A stretch of 62,074 bases of DNA from Deltaproteobacteria bacterium (GTDB lineage: Bacteria; Lernaellota; Lernaellaia; JACKCT01). Below the pieces are notes generated by a model. It worked only from the letters and a program-made list of their open reading frames with translations. It was not told the DNA's origin and searched no databases. Positions 49,103-59,384 of this stretch are shown piece by piece. Positions within the stretch are counted from its first letter, which is position 1. Every line of letters begins with the position of its first letter. A program made the position numbers and the translations under genes. The DNA lies in assembly GCA_020845895.1 (NCBI GenBank), contig JADLEX010000095.1:1-62074 (forward strand), written 5' to 3'.

Positions 49103-51412
49103 TTACACGCGGAACTGATCGACCACGCGACCGAGCTCGTCCGCGAGCAGGGTCATCTGTTCCGAGACCTCGTTCGTGACCGCCGCGCCGCGCGCCGTTT
49201 CCTGCGCCGCGAGGTGCACGTTCTGAATATTGCGAGACACGCTGGTCACGGTCGTCGCCACGTCCTCGATGCCCCGCGCCACGTCGTTGCGAATGTGATC
49301 GCGCAGTTCCTGGACGCTGCGCGACATGCCCGCCACGCCGCCCGCCGCCGACGACATCGCCCGCGCGATCTCGTTCGTCGCCGCCGTCTGCTCCTCCACC
49401 GTCGCGGCGATCGTGTGCGTGATCTCGTCGATCTCGCCCACCACACCCACGACGGCCGTGATGCTTTCGACCGCCTTGCCGGTGCGCTGCTGCATTTCGC
49501 GGATCTGTTCGGCGATTTCGCCCGTGGCCGTCGCGGTCTGCTTCGCCAGTTCCTTCACTTCGTTCGCCACCACCGCGAAACCCTTGCCCGCGTCGCCCGC
49601 GCTCGCCGCCTCGATCGTCGCGTTGAGCGCCAGCAGGTTCGTCTGATCGGCGATGTCACTGATGGTCTCGACCACCACGTCGATGCGCTTCGACGCCTCG
49701 GCGAGCCGCTGAATCACGTCCGTCGCGTCCCGCGCGATGGTCGCGGCTTTGCCCGCGATCGTCGACGCATTCGCGCAGTTTCGCGCCACCTCGTTCAGGC
49801 TGCCCGACATTTCCTCGATCGACGCGACCACCGAGTTGACGCTCGATGCCACTTCCTCGGACGACGCCGCGATCGTATTGACGCCCGTGGTCATGTTTTG
49901 CGTGACGTCGTTGACATGCGACACGTTCGCCGTGATCTCCTCGGTCGCCGCGGCTACCGCGTTGGTCTGCGTGTTCGTTTCCTCCGCGCCGCTGGCGAGG
50001 CCCGAAGACACCGTCGAGAGCTTCGACACCGTTTGGCGAAGCGCACCCGTGTTTTCGAGCACGCTACGTACCGACTTCTGGAGTTTCTCGGCAAAGACGT
50101 TGAAGTTTTGAGCGAGCTCGCCCACTTCGTCGGCAGTCGTGACGTCGAGACGCCGCGTCAAATCGCCTTCGCCCTCGGCGATGTCCTTGAGCACCGTGTT
50201 CGTCACACGTACGGGCTTCGCGATGGCGTTGCCCACCACGAGTGTGAACACCACGCCCAGCAGCATCGTCAGCACGCCCGCCACGATGAAGCCATTTCGC
50301 ATCCGGCCGAATCCCGCCGCGAGTCGCTGGTTCACGTCGTGAAAGTCGTCTTCGTACGCGCCCGCGCCGATGACCCAATCCCACGGCTCGTAATAGGTGT
50401 ACGCGCTGATTTTCATGCGCGCTTTCGTTTCGTCCTTGTTCTTCCACGCGTAGCGGATCACGCCGAACTCGCCGGGCTTTTTCGTTTTGCCTTCGTTCAC
50501 CATCTCCTGGATGAACGTCTTGCCGTCGGCGTCTTTCGCGTCCCAGATGTTCTCGCCGTCGCGTTCGCCGTTTTTGGACACGACGTAGTGACCCATCTCG
50601 TCGCCCGAGCCGCCGATGACAAACACGTAGCCGGATTTGCCCACGACGGTCTCGTAGATCGCCTTGCGCAACGCGCCGTTGCCCTCGATGGGCACGCCGA
50701 TAAAGAGCGCGCCGATGGTCTTGCCCGCGCTGTCTTTGAGCGGCTCATAAACGGTGGACATCCAGGTATCGACGACCTTCGCGCGGCCCTCGTAACGTTC
50801 GCCGCGCGCGATGGCCGCCGCGACGGGGTTCGGCTTGCCGTCGGGGTTTGTCGAGGGAATGTACGTCCCTACCGCGCGCTTGCCGTCGGCCTTTTTCACG
50901 TTCGTCGCCACGCGCAGCAGGTCGCCCTGCTCGTTCATCTTCTGAAAGATCGTGCACGACGCCCCGATCAGGTCGCGGACGTCGTCGACTACGGGCGCTC
51001 GCTTCAAGAAATCGGTGAGCGGTTCGACGGGCGCGACGCCGAGCGTGAGCCGCGGCAGCTTCACGGCCTGAGCCTGCTTGGTGAACTGGTTTTCGGCCTG
51101 CCACTCGACCACCTGATCGACCGCGAGGCCGGCGCCGCCGCCGTCCTGCAACACCCGCTTCGCGACGGCGAATCCCGAGCCGAGCTCGTGCTGAACCGTG
51201 GCCGCGTGCGCGTCGATCATATGATTGACGCCCTGCAACACGGCGCCGAGGCTGGAGTTGGTCATCCCATCCATCTGTTCGGCGACCTCTCCCTGCATGC
51301 CGCCGCCGAGATAGAGGGCGATGAGCGTGAGTGCGACGACGGGCATGGCGACGAGCGCGACGCCCATCGCGAGCAGTTTGGACCTGATGGAACGGAAACG
51401 CAGAATCGACAT
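49103..51412 (-). CDS. methyl-accepting chemotaxis protein with periplasmic Cache domain
   Basis: A 769-residue chemoreceptor starting at ATG 51412 (GGGAG six bases upstream). TM1 (about 15-38) and TM2 (about 360-383) flank a periplasmic ligand domain of about 320 residues of the Cache3/Cache2 fusion type ([54 protein letters not shown]). A HAMP domain ([20 protein letters not shown]) and a full signalling helical hairpin follow, with the conserved tip EVARNC...[18 protein letters not shown] near its centre and an extra helical tail without a CheR pentapeptide. It senses a small organic molecule, identity unknown. No che genes are adjacent. Confidence 0.93.
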   Translation of the reverse strand: MSILRFRSIRSKLLAMGVALVAMPVVALTLIALYLGGGMQGEVAEQMDGMTNSSLGAVLQGVNHMIDAHAATVQHELGSGFAVAKRVLQDGGGAGLAVDQVVEWQAENQFTKQAQAVKLPRLTLGVAPVEPLTDFLKRAPVVDDVRDLIGASCTIFQKMNEQGDLLRVATNVKKADGKRAVGTYIPSTNPDGKPNPVAAAIARGERYEGRAKVVDTWMSTVYEPLKDSAGKTIGALFIGVPIEGNGALRKAIYETVVGKSGYVFVIGGSGDEMGHYVVSKNGERDGENIWDAKDADGKTFIQEMVNEGKTKKPGEFGVIRYAWKNKDETKARMKISAYTYYEPWDWVIGAGAYEDDFHDVNQRLAAGFGRMRNGFIVAGVLTMLLGVVFTLVVGNAIAKPVRVTNTVLKDIAEGEGDLTRRLDVTTADEVGELAQNFNVFAEKLQKSVRSVLENTGALRQTVSKLSTVSSGLASGAEETNTQTNAVAAATEEITANVSHVNDVTQNMTTGVNTIAASSEEVASSVNSVVASIEEMSGSLNEVARNCANASTIAGKAATIARDATDVIQRLAEASKRIDVVVETISDIADQTNLLALNATIEAASAGDAGKGFAVVANEVKELAKQTATATGEIAEQIREMQQRTGKAVESITAVVGVVGEIDEITHTIAATVEEQTAATNEIARAMSSAAGGVAGMSRSVQELRDHIRNDVARGIEDVATTVTSVSRNIQNVHLAAQETARGAAVTNEVSEQMTLLADELGRVVDQFRV

Positions 51413-51483
51413 GAATTTCTCCCCCACGGCTCAATCCCCGAGCCGGTCGAAAGACCCACAAAGCGAACCCTTGATATCGAAAA

Positions 51484-51537
51484 AAGAACGACCACGCGCC
51501 CGGCGGTGGTCTTTTTCTTGGACTCGAAAATTTTCGA
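51484..51537. terminator. terminator-like hairpin and palindrome in a divergent gap
   Basis: Hairpin GACCAC/GTGGTC (51490-51511, with inner CGCC/GGCG) is followed by TTTTTCTT on the plus strand and preceded by AAAAAAG, so it would also end a minus transcript. Directly after it lies a perfect 14-base palindrome TCGAAAATTTTCGA (51524-51537). Both sit between the divergent chemoreceptor and NAD-binding genes, where no annotated transcript should end. Confidence 0.5.
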
Positions 51538-51688
51538 TCGAACTCGTTGCTCATGACAGGATTCGGCAGTGCACCACAGGTCCTTCATAAAAATCGTCAT
51601 TCTTTGCGAACGGCTCGTTCTCGAAAAACCTTCTATCTCCTCCAAATAACTCCCCCGGATCGCGAAAACGTGCTAATTTCTCTTCCGC

Positions 51689-52435
51689 ATGGCAAGGCAG
51701 GATAATCCTCTCTTCATCATCGGCGCGACGGGCTACACGGGCCGCGAGGTCGTTCGCGCGGCGCGGGACGCGGACATCGAGGCGGTCGCGCATGTTCGCC
51801 CGGACTCTCCGCGCCTCGCTGAATGGACGAGCCGTTTCGCGGGGATCGGCGCGCGTGTCGATACGACGCCGTGGAACCTGGGACCCCTCGCGGACGCCTT
51901 TCGGCGGGAGAAACCGGTCGCGATCGTCATCGCCATCGGCACGACCCGCGACCGCGCCAATCGCGTCGCCCGCGCCGGCGGCGATGCCGGGGGGCAGAGT
52001 TACACTGCGGTGGATTTTGGTCTGACGAAGATGGTCGCGGACGCGGCGGTCGCATCCGGCCGGCGTCCGCGGCTCGTGTATCTCTCCGCGATCGGTACGA
52101 CCGCGAGGTCGACGTCGCCCTACGGACGGGCGCGCTGGATGGCGGAGGAGGCTGTGCGCGGGTCGGGTCTGCCGTTCACCATTGTGCGCCCGGCGTTCAT
52201 CAGCGGCGCGGACCGCGACGAGCCACGTCCCGCCGAGCGCGTCGCCGCGGCATTCTTCGATACGATCTCGACCACGGCGGGAGCAATCGGATTCCGCAAC
52301 TTCGCGCGGCGCTGGCGAACGATCGACGGAGGGCAGCTCGGCCGCGCCCTCGTTCGCGTGGCGATGGACCCCCTGTTCGAAAACCGGATCGTGGAATCCG
52401 AGGATCTGACCGAAAAGCTGCCCGTGACGCTCTGA
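51689..52435 (+). CDS. NAD(P)-binding Rossmann protein, atypical SDR
   Basis: A 248-residue cytoplasmic protein with the atypical SDR nucleotide loop IIGATGYTGREVVRAA (GxxGxxG, residues 12-18), an RPD after the second strand suggesting NADP preference, LSAIGTTARSTSPYGRAR with a Ser/Tyr region, and LPFTIVRPAFISG. This group includes NmrA-like and NAD(P)H-binding quinone or isoflavone-type reductases and sensors. Substrate unknown. CapD follows 87 bases later. Confidence 0.8.
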   Translation: MARQDNPLFIIGATGYTGREVVRAARDADIEAVAHVRPDSPRLAEWTSRFAGIGARVDTTPWNLGPLADAFRREKPVAIVIAIGTTRDRANRVARAGGDAGGQSYTAVDFGLTKMVADAAVASGRRPRLVYLSAIGTTARSTSPYGRARWMAEEAVRGSGLPFTIVRPAFISGADRDEPRPAERVAAAFFDTISTTAGAIGFRNFARRWRTIDGGQLGRALVRVAMDPLFENRIVESEDLTEKLPVTL

Positions 52436-52522
52436 CCAGTTCGGCCATTCGGTCATTTTTCACGAGCCGGGTGTTGCCCTTATTTGCGGCTGTCGCTAAA
52501 CTCCCGAGGCTGTTGATTCGAT

Positions 52523-54499
52523 ATGAATAAGGATCGGGGCCGGAAAGGGACGACCACCCTCATGGGTCTTCGCGAGGATCTACGCGGCAGGAATTTTCTG
52601 GATACGCCGTTTGGACACAGCGTCCTGCGGTTTCGGCGCGTCTTTATCGTATCCAGCCAGATATTTCTTATCATTTTCGGCTATTTTCTCGCGTTTTCAC
52701 TGCGTTTCGACGCGTCCGAATCCGACTACGCGGGACGCCTCTTCTGGCGCAGCGCGCCGTGGATCATCCTCATCAAGATCGCGGTGTTCTACTACTTCGA
52801 CCTGTATCGGGGGTGGTGGCGCTACGTCGGCATGGACGACCTGACCGACATCATCCGCGCCAGCACGGTCTCGACGCTCGCCTTCATCGTCGTCGCGGTC
52901 TTTTTCTTCCCGGGCTTTCCTCGTTCGATCTTCATGATCGACTGGTTCATCACGATCACTTTCATCGGCGGCATCCGATTCTCCCTGCGCGCCTTCCGCG
53001 AGAAGCTGCTCAACGAACGCACGCCCGTGGGCTCCAACGTGCTGATCTACGGCAGCCGCCAGATCGGCGTCGAGCTGCTCAAGGAGATCCGCAACAACGA
53101 AGCCCTGCGCCTGAACGTCATCGGATTCATCGACGACTTCGCGCCGAAGAAGGGTTTCAAGATCCACGGCGTGTCGATCCTCGGCGGCCGCGAGGAAATC
53201 CCGCGCATTCTCGAGCGACACAAGGTGGACGAGATCATCATCACTTCGCCGGCGCTCAAGCCCAAGGAACTCAAGGACCTCATCAGCCGGTTCCGCGAGA
53301 CCAACGTGCGCTTCAAGATCGTTCCGCCCATGGCGGACATTCTCAACGAGCGTGTCTCGGTCAAACAGCTTCGCGAGGTGTCGGTCGAAGACCTGCTCGG
53401 ACGCAAGACCGTGCGTCTCGACCAGGACCTGATCCGCTCGCAACTCGAAGGACGCACGATCCTCATCACCGGAGCGGGCGGCTCGATCGGAAGCGAGCTG
53501 TGCCGTCAGATCGCGGGCGTCGATCCCGACACGATCGTGCTGTTCGAGCGTAACGAAAACGCGCTGTTCATGATCCAATGGGAACTCGTCCAACATTTTC
53601 CGCATGTGCGGACGCTGCCGATCATCGGCGACATTCTCGACCGCGCGAAGTTGCTGGCGGTGATGGCCGAGCACCGTCCGCAGGTCGTGTTCCACGCCGC
53701 GGCTTATAAGCACGTGCCGATGATGGAGCTGCACCCCATCGAGGCCCTGCGCAACAATGTCGAGGGCACGCTCAACGTCGCCCTCGCGGCGATCGAGCGC
53801 GATGTCGAGCGATTCGTCTTCATCTCCACCGACAAGGCCGTGCGCCCGACCAACGTCATGGGCATGACCAAGCGGATCGGCGAGATGATCCTTCAGTCGC
53901 TCGCGCAGAAAAAGCCGGCGACGAAATTCATCGCGGTGCGTTTCGGCAACGTGATGGGGTCGTCGGGCTCGGTGATTCCGCTGGTCCACCGGCAGATTTC
54001 CGAAGGCGGGCCGGTCACGGTGACGCACCCCAAGGCGCAACGGTACTTCATGACGGTGACCGAGGCGACGCAGCTCGTGATGCAGGCCGCGGCGATGGGA
54101 CAGGGCGGCGAGATCTTCGTGCTCGAAATGGGCGAGCAGATCAACATTCTGGAACTCGCGCGCAACCTGATCCGCCTGTCGGGGCTCGACGCGGACAAGG
54201 ACATCGAAATCAAGTTCGTGGGGCTTCGCCCGGGCGAAAAGCTCTCGGAAGAGCTGTTCACCGGCAAGGAAAAGATGGAGCGCACAGCGCACGACAAGAT
54301 CTACGCCGAACCCTCGGCGCAGCTCGGCGTGACGCGTGATTTCGATCAACGGGTCCGGCGGCTGATCGAGCTGTCCGGCGAGGAACGCGTGGACGAGACG
54401 ATTGTTTTGATGCGAGAATTGACGCGTCAGGGGATGTCCGAAACGGCGACGGACGAACATCCCCCGGCGGTTCTGCACACTCCGCGGAGAGACGGATGA
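52523..54499 (+). CDS. CapD/WbpM-type UDP-GlcNAc 4,6-dehydratase family membrane protein
   Basis: A 658-residue enzyme with four N-terminal transmembrane helices (about residues 38-160), a CoA-binding-like Rossmann domain (NVLIYGSRQIGVELLKEI) and a C-terminal SDR domain with T316-GAGGSIG323. The catalytic set is that of WbpM relatives: STDK (435-438) and M446-x3-K450 in place of YxxxK. It makes a 4-keto-6-deoxy nucleotide sugar for O-antigen, capsule or protein glycans. The last stretch of about 25 residues is variable. The next gene, an outer-membrane protein, starts inside its stop codon. Confidence 0.9.
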   Translation: MNKDRGRKGTTTLMGLREDLRGRNFLDTPFGHSVLRFRRVFIVSSQIFLIIFGYFLAFSLRFDASESDYAGRLFWRSAPWIILIKIAVFYYFDLYRGWWRYVGMDDLTDIIRASTVSTLAFIVVAVFFFPGFPRSIFMIDWFITITFIGGIRFSLRAFREKLLNERTPVGSNVLIYGSRQIGVELLKEIRNNEALRLNVIGFIDDFAPKKGFKIHGVSILGGREEIPRILERHKVDEIIITSPALKPKELKDLISRFRETNVRFKIVPPMADILNERVSVKQLREVSVEDLLGRKTVRLDQDLIRSQLEGRTILITGAGGSIGSELCRQIAGVDPDTIVLFERNENALFMIQWELVQHFPHVRTLPIIGDILDRAKLLAVMAEHRPQVVFHAAAYKHVPMMELHPIEALRNNVEGTLNVALAAIERDVERFVFISTDKAVRPTNVMGMTKRIGEMILQSLAQKKPATKFIAVRFGNVMGSSGSVIPLVHRQISEGGPVTVTHPKAQRYFMTVTEATQLVMQAAAMGQGGEIFVLEMGEQINILELARNLIRLSGLDADKDIEIKFVGLRPGEKLSEELFTGKEKMERTAHDKIYAEPSAQLGVTRDFDQRVRRLIELSGEERVDETIVLMRELTRQGMSETATDEHPPAVLHTPRRDG

Positions 54500-55512
54500 A
54501 ATCGGGAATGCGCATGGGGGCATGGAGCCGGGTCGCCGTCGTCGTTCTCGCGATCTTCGTGGTCGCCGGGCCTGCACTGGCGCAGGACGAGGATGAAGAA
54601 GAAGGCGCGGCGCCGGCGACAACCGAAGTCGAACCCGTCGCGCCGTCGGGTCCGCAGGTGCAGGATGCGAAGCCCAAGGTCAACAACCTGCCGCAGAACT
54701 TCAAGGGCATGTCGGGTCTGTTCTTCACGACGTCGTCGCGCACGCTCGACCCCGGCACCGTCGAGGTCGGCACGGCGTACCTGCAACAGTCCAATCCCGA
54801 TCCCGATTACACGCGCACCGAATACGTCTTCAACGCGGGTGTCGGCATTCCCGGCAACTTCGAGTTCGGCCTGCACGTCCCCTATGTCGAATCCAACCTG
54901 ACCGTCGGCGAGCACATCGACGAATTCGGCCGGCGCGAGCGGACATTCGGCCAGGAGAACCACGCGGGGATGGGCAGCGTCGAAGGCATGTTCAAGTGGG
55001 GCTACGCGCATCCGTCGCTCTTTCTGCCGCCGCTGGCCATCGGCCTCGGCGGAATCGCGCCGGGCATCGCTTACGACGACGGCGTCTCCGACGTGAAGAG
55101 CTGGGGCGCGCGCGTGCTCGTCGCGACCGGCGTCGAGATCAACGACCTGTTTTTCACCGAGTACGCCTTCGCGATCATGGCCGACGGACAGCTCGTGCTG
55201 CGCGACCTGGGCGTGAGCGGACGCGACTACGAGGAAAAGAGCGGCGAGGTCCACCTCGGGATGGTCTTCCCGCTGCATCCGCGCAACTTCGTCACCCTCA
55301 TCGTCGAGTACGACGGCGTTTTGATGCGCGGAACCACGAACGAAGAAGACCGCAACGGCATCGTCGGCGCGCTGCGTTTCACGACGCATCACATCAACGT
55401 CACGGCGGGCGCGGAACAGGTTTATCTCGAGGCGCGGGACATGGACGACGAGACGCGTTTCTTCGCGAACCTCAGCTACAAGCTCGGCAAGCCGTATCCG
55501 CTGTTCCCGTAA
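54496..55512 (+). CDS. outer-membrane beta-barrel protein, coupled to CapD
   Basis: A 338-residue exported protein whose ATG overlaps the capD stop. Signal peptide to about residue 29 (ALA-Q), then an acidic, Pro/Ala-rich segment (DEDEEEGAAPATTEVEP) of about 40 residues, and a barrel region of alternating strands (TVEVGTAYLQQSNPDPDYTR, FEFGLHVPYVESN, RFFANLSYKLGKPYPLF). It ends in Pro after Phe rather than Phe itself, which is unusual for a BAM signal. Translation coupling suggests a link to the surface glycan made by the CapD pathway. No porin subfamily recognised. Confidence 0.75.
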   Translation: MKSGMRMGAWSRVAVVVLAIFVVAGPALAQDEDEEEGAAPATTEVEPVAPSGPQVQDAKPKVNNLPQNFKGMSGLFFTTSSRTLDPGTVEVGTAYLQQSNPDPDYTRTEYVFNAGVGIPGNFEFGLHVPYVESNLTVGEHIDEFGRRERTFGQENHAGMGSVEGMFKWGYAHPSLFLPPLAIGLGGIAPGIAYDDGVSDVKSWGARVLVATGVEINDLFFTEYAFAIMADGQLVLRDLGVSGRDYEEKSGEVHLGMVFPLHPRNFVTLIVEYDGVLMRGTTNEEDRNGIVGALRFTTHHINVTAGAEQVYLEARDMDDETRFFANLSYKLGKPYPLFP

Positions 55513-55530
55513 GCGGATTCATCCGGTTCG

Positions 55531-56520
55531 TCAGAGAACGATTCCCGAAACAACGTCGATCACCGGCTTTTCCGACGCGGCCGATTTGAGGGCATGCGCG
55601 AATTCGAATGCATCGAACGCGCCCTTGAACCGCGCGGTGGGATTCGACGCCACGAAACGCAGGTCGAACGAACGCACGACGCCGATCGACGCGCACGCGC
55701 CCCGCAGCGCGCGCCACTCGCGCTCCTCGCAAAACACCTTCGTCGCGTCGTTGAGCAGCACGCGCCGCCCGCGCGCGATCCGGGCCAGATCCGCCGCCGC
55801 CTCGCCCAGCAGCGGCCCCCGCACCCGCACCCATCCGTCGGTAAAAACAATCGACGCACCCGGCACTCCGCCCGGCGTCTCGATGCCCGCCGCATCGTCG
55901 TCGGGCTCGGCGGCGCGCGGCAGGCTGAGCAACTCCACCCAGTAGCGAATCGCGGCGGTCACCTCGCCGGTCGTTGTTCCCAAATCGCCCGATACGATGA
56001 GCGCCAGCGGCGCTTCGTCGCGCATCGCCATCTGCGTGCGCCGCGAAAACGCGCCGTCCACCAACCCGATGCGCGCGCCCAGGCGCCGCATCCGGTCGCA
56101 CACCTCGGCGCAACGCGCGTTGGTTTCGGGGCCGAGAATCTCGACGTTCGCGGCGCGCCGCGCGCGGGCGATCTCAAGTGCGCCGATCGGCGTGACGAAG
56201 CCCGTGGGTGCGACGGGCTCCAGCGCGTCGCCCGCGTCGTCCAGCATCCGACGCGTGAGACAGACGAGGTTGCCGGCAAAGACCTCGACCGGCGGCTTTT
56301 CGGTGCCGAGGATCGCGTCGCGGCCCTCTCCGTCGTGGCCGATCGTCGTCACGCCCACGGCGGTGTCGCGTGTCGCCAGCATGCGATTCACCGCGTTCAT
56401 CGCGGTCGTCTTGCCGGCGTTCTTGCCGGACCCCACAAAAAAGAAGGGGCCCGATACGCTCGCGAGCGCGCCCTCCAGCGCACGGCGCACCGCCTCGCTC
56501 ATCGTCCACGTTTCCGACAT
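55531..56520 (-). CDS. P-loop NTPase, possibly KamB-type mutase reactivase
   Basis: A 329-residue cytoplasmic protein with Walker A VGSGKNAGKTTAMN (G30-T38). The layout (GKNAGKTT at the N-terminus, then long segments of mixed alpha/beta with EILGPETNARCAEVCDRMRR and GLVDGAFSRRTQMAM) resembles the small ATPase KamB of lysine 5,6-aminomutase reactivation operons as I recall them. I am not sure of this: there is no KamC, mutase or lysine degradation gene nearby. It starts with a one-base overlap (TGATG) after the GT-C gene, so the two are co-transcribed. Confidence 0.5.
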   Translation of the reverse strand: MSETWTMSEAVRRALEGALASVSGPFFFVGSGKNAGKTTAMNAVNRMLATRDTAVGVTTIGHDGEGRDAILGTEKPPVEVFAGNLVCLTRRMLDDAGDALEPVAPTGFVTPIGALEIARARRAANVEILGPETNARCAEVCDRMRRLGARIGLVDGAFSRRTQMAMRDEAPLALIVSGDLGTTTGEVTAAIRYWVELLSLPRAAEPDDDAAGIETPGGVPGASIVFTDGWVRVRGPLLGEAAADLARIARGRRVLLNDATKVFCEEREWRALRGACASIGVVRSFDLRFVASNPTARFKGAFDAFEFAHALKSAASEKPVIDVVSGIVL

Positions 56521-58529
56521 CACGGCATTGTCGGCGCGCGTCCCGGCGCTGTCCAGTCGGATTCGATGCGCGCGAGGCACATGCGCTCGCCGCGCCCGTC
56601 GAGACGCAGCCCCATGTCGGCGAGGCGCTCGGCGAGTTGCGGCGTCCGCAGCATCGGCAATTCGCGAGGCGCGCAGCGCCACTTGGCGATGAGGGCGAGC
56701 GCCGTACCCGACGCGTAGCCGTTTTCGAACTCGGCGACGCGCTCCGGCGTCGGCGCCAGCGGCGTGAAGCGCGAGAGGGTGGTGAACGGCGTGGAATCGA
56801 GCTCGAGTTCCGCGAGGAAACGCCCCATGCCGTTCGCGATCGCCGTCCCCGCGCACGCTTCGTCGCCCGTGTTCGCGAGCAGCGACGCGATCGCCGCGCG
56901 GGTCGGCGCGGCGTCTTCGATGCGAAAACGCGCGTGCGTACGAACCTCGTACTGCGCGAGAAATTCATACGCGAATCCCCGCGCGAGATCGGCGTCGGAG
57001 CGCGTGCAGACTTCGGTGAACGAGCGCCCGACGGTCTCGGCGTTCGGGTCCTCGAACATGCCGTTGAAGACGCCGCGCAGCTGCCGCCGCCCGAGTCCGA
57101 GCCGCCACGAGGCATCCGCCGTCGGCCCGCACGACGCGCGCACGAATTCGGGCGCCTGCTCGCCGCGATCCAGCGCGAGCGTTTCGCACGCCAGCGCGCG
57201 CCACTCCGAAGGCAGCCGTTCGATCTGACCGGCGATTTCGCGCCACGTCTCCTCACGGTCGCCGCGAAGTTCGAGCGCGTTCCCCCACGCGAAGGGCGCG
57301 TTTTGCTCCACGATCGGGCGCATGTTGTCGCCGCGCAGCTCCCACATCCATGCGCCGGGAATTCCATTTCGCCATTGCGTCGCGACCGACGCGACGGTTT
57401 GCGGCACGCGCGCATCGAACGCGCCGGCGACGATCAGCGGTATCAACGCGCATGCGGCCAGACGCGGCCGCGATGCGAACGTCCACGCGGCGAGGGCCAT
57501 GGCCGTGGGGAAAAGCGGCGTCACGTAGCGATATCGATAGACGGCAAGCGCGTACGGTTCGACCGCAAAGCTCGAGAGCACGTTGGCGGTGAAGAAGGCC
57601 GCGATGTGGAGCACGAGGGCGCGCAGCACCCAAGGACCGGCGCGGTCGGCGAATCGCCGCCGCGGGCGCAGGGTCTCGGACGCCGCGAGCAGGAGCGACA
57701 CGCAAACCACCGAGACGGCGAGCCAGGTCGCCGCGCGTCCATGATATTGCAACGCCTCCGGGACGACCTCGACGAACGCACGCGCGCGGGCGAGCAGATC
57801 GGGGTGTTCGGCTTCGAGGTTGAGCGAGCGGTACATCGCGTGCTGGTAGAGCCAGTGCGGGCTATAGGTCGCTACGAAAGCGGGCACGGCGGCGAGGAAC
57901 GGCCGAATCGCCGCGCGACGCCATCGCCAGATGGTGAGCAGCGCGAGCGGCGCGGCAACGAGCAGGCTCTGCAGGCAAAAGAAACTCGCGAATCCCGCGA
58001 GCGCGCCCAGCAGCGCGAATCGACCCGGCGAGGGCTCCGCGTCGTCCGCACCGGCGAAGACGAGCAGCATCGCGCCGATCCATGCGATGCTCTCCATGTG
58101 GTTTGCCCACGCGAGATGCTGCATTTGCACGAGCGCAGGCGGCGCAAACAGCCACCACGCCGCGAAGAACGCGGCCGCGCGCGGCCCGAAGGCTCGGCGC
58201 ACGAGCGCGATCCACAGCGCGGTTCCCGCCGCGGCGAAGAGAAGCCCGAGCGCCTTGACCCACAGGATCGACGAACCGCCGAGCGCGAAACCCGGCGCGA
58301 GCACAAGCCCGTAGATGAATGTGCCGTGCGTGTGATGGGCATATTGATAGTGCCACGCGGGCAGGGCGAGGCCCTCGACGAGCGCGCGGGCGAGGTTGCC
58401 GCTCATGGCCTCTTCGTGGTTCCAGATATGCAGACCGGTGTCGGGCGCGGACAGGAAGACGAGCAGATGCCAGACGCACCACGCCGCCCCGTAGATCGTC
58501 CACGCGCGGCGTTCGGTCATCGTCGGCAT
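56520..58529 (-). CDS. polytopic membrane protein, GT39/GT-C-like
   Basis: A 669-residue protein starting at ATG 58529 (ATG 58520 also possible). About 10-11 transmembrane helices fill residues 8-390, and a soluble C-terminal region of about 270 residues follows. The first external loop has LHIWNHEEAMSGNLARALVE, the acidic pair position of polyprenyl-sugar-dependent GT-C enzymes. The rest is too diverged to assign a substrate. The soluble C-terminal part is enriched in helices and short repeats and may be TPR- or HEAT-like. It is co-transcribed with the downstream P-loop NTPase. Confidence 0.65.
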   Translation of the reverse strand: MPTMTERRAWTIYGAAWCVWHLLVFLSAPDTGLHIWNHEEAMSGNLARALVEGLALPAWHYQYAHHTHGTFIYGLVLAPGFALGGSSILWVKALGLLFAAAGTALWIALVRRAFGPRAAAFFAAWWLFAPPALVQMQHLAWANHMESIAWIGAMLLVFAGADDAEPSPGRFALLGALAGFASFFCLQSLLVAAPLALLTIWRWRRAAIRPFLAAVPAFVATYSPHWLYQHAMYRSLNLEAEHPDLLARARAFVEVVPEALQYHGRAATWLAVSVVCVSLLLAASETLRPRRRFADRAGPWVLRALVLHIAAFFTANVLSSFAVEPYALAVYRYRYVTPLFPTAMALAAWTFASRPRLAACALIPLIVAGAFDARVPQTVASVATQWRNGIPGAWMWELRGDNMRPIVEQNAPFAWGNALELRGDREETWREIAGQIERLPSEWRALACETLALDRGEQAPEFVRASCGPTADASWRLGLGRRQLRGVFNGMFEDPNAETVGRSFTEVCTRSDADLARGFAYEFLAQYEVRTHARFRIEDAAPTRAAIASLLANTGDEACAGTAIANGMGRFLAELELDSTPFTTLSRFTPLAPTPERVAEFENGYASGTALALIAKWRCAPRELPMLRTPQLAERLADMGLRLDGRGERMCLARIESDWTAPGRAPTMP

Positions 58530-58669
58530 CTTCACCGCGTCATGATCGAGAAACGCGCGGCGACGCGCAACCGACCTTCGTGAACCGGCACGCAAAATCG
58601 TCGCGATCCCCTTTTGAACCCGCGCGCGCCTGGGGTATGGTATCGCCTCGCTTTCCCGGAGCCGGTTTC

Positions 58670-59368
58670 ATGGATCGACCGCGCGCGTTGTTCGCCGCAG
58701 CCCTGATGATCTTTTTCTTCGGCGCGTTCGCCGGCGCCGACGAGGACGTTCCGTCTTCGCCGCCGTCGTTCACCGCCGACGAGCGCGCGAAACTCGACGC
58801 GGGCGATCCCGTTATGCGCGAGGAACGGTTCAACGACGCCAAGGGCCAGCGCGCGGGCAAGGCCATCGCCTACATCCGCGTGAACGCACCGCCGACGAAG
58901 ATCTGGGATGTGATTCTGGACTTCGATCGCTACGCCGAATTTTACCCCAACCTCGGCGAGTCGGTGCTCACGAGCCACACCGGCCATGAATACCATGTGA
59001 AGTTTCTGCTCAACGTGCTGGGGCTGCTCAAACTGCGCTACCACGTCATCCACACGTACACGCCGGAACGCGGCGCAATGACGTGGAAGATGGATCAGAC
59101 GAAGAAGAACGATTTCCAGGAGACGACGGGCTTCTGGAAGATCTGGCCCGACGAGGGCGGCCGGTCGCTCGTGTGTTACTCCGTCTATATCGAGGCGGGG
59201 CGCGGCGTGCCGAAGTTCGCCGAGGACTTCGCGGACAAGCTCGGCCTCACGACGTGGGGCCTGAAAAAGGTCGTCGTCAGCCTGAAGAAGCGCGTGGAAC
59301 TCGGCGCGGCGTTCAAGGGCGACGGCGATCACCCCGAGGGGGCCAACATCGCCGAGCCGACGCCGTAG
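58670..59368 (+). CDS. exported START/SRPBCC-fold protein
   Basis: A 232-residue protein from ATG 58670 (GGAG eight bases upstream). A signal peptide (about residues 1-22, GADEDV) is followed by a polyketide-cyclase/SRPBCC domain: AIAYIRVNAPPTKIWDVI, LDFDRYAEFYPNL, then FQETTGFWKIWPDEGG and LVCYSVYIEAGRGVPKF. Such folds bind lipids or other hydrophobic ligands; an exported copy could carry lipid across the periplasm. No partner gene is evident. Confidence 0.8.
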   Translation: MDRPRALFAAALMIFFFGAFAGADEDVPSSPPSFTADERAKLDAGDPVMREERFNDAKGQRAGKAIAYIRVNAPPTKIWDVILDFDRYAEFYPNLGESVLTSHTGHEYHVKFLLNVLGLLKLRYHVIHTYTPERGAMTWKMDQTKKNDFQETTGFWKIWPDEGGRSLVCYSVYIEAGRGVPKFAEDFADKLGLTTWGLKKVVVSLKKRVELGAAFKGDGDHPEGANIAEPTP

Positions 59369-59384
59369 TCACGGCGCTCGTGCA

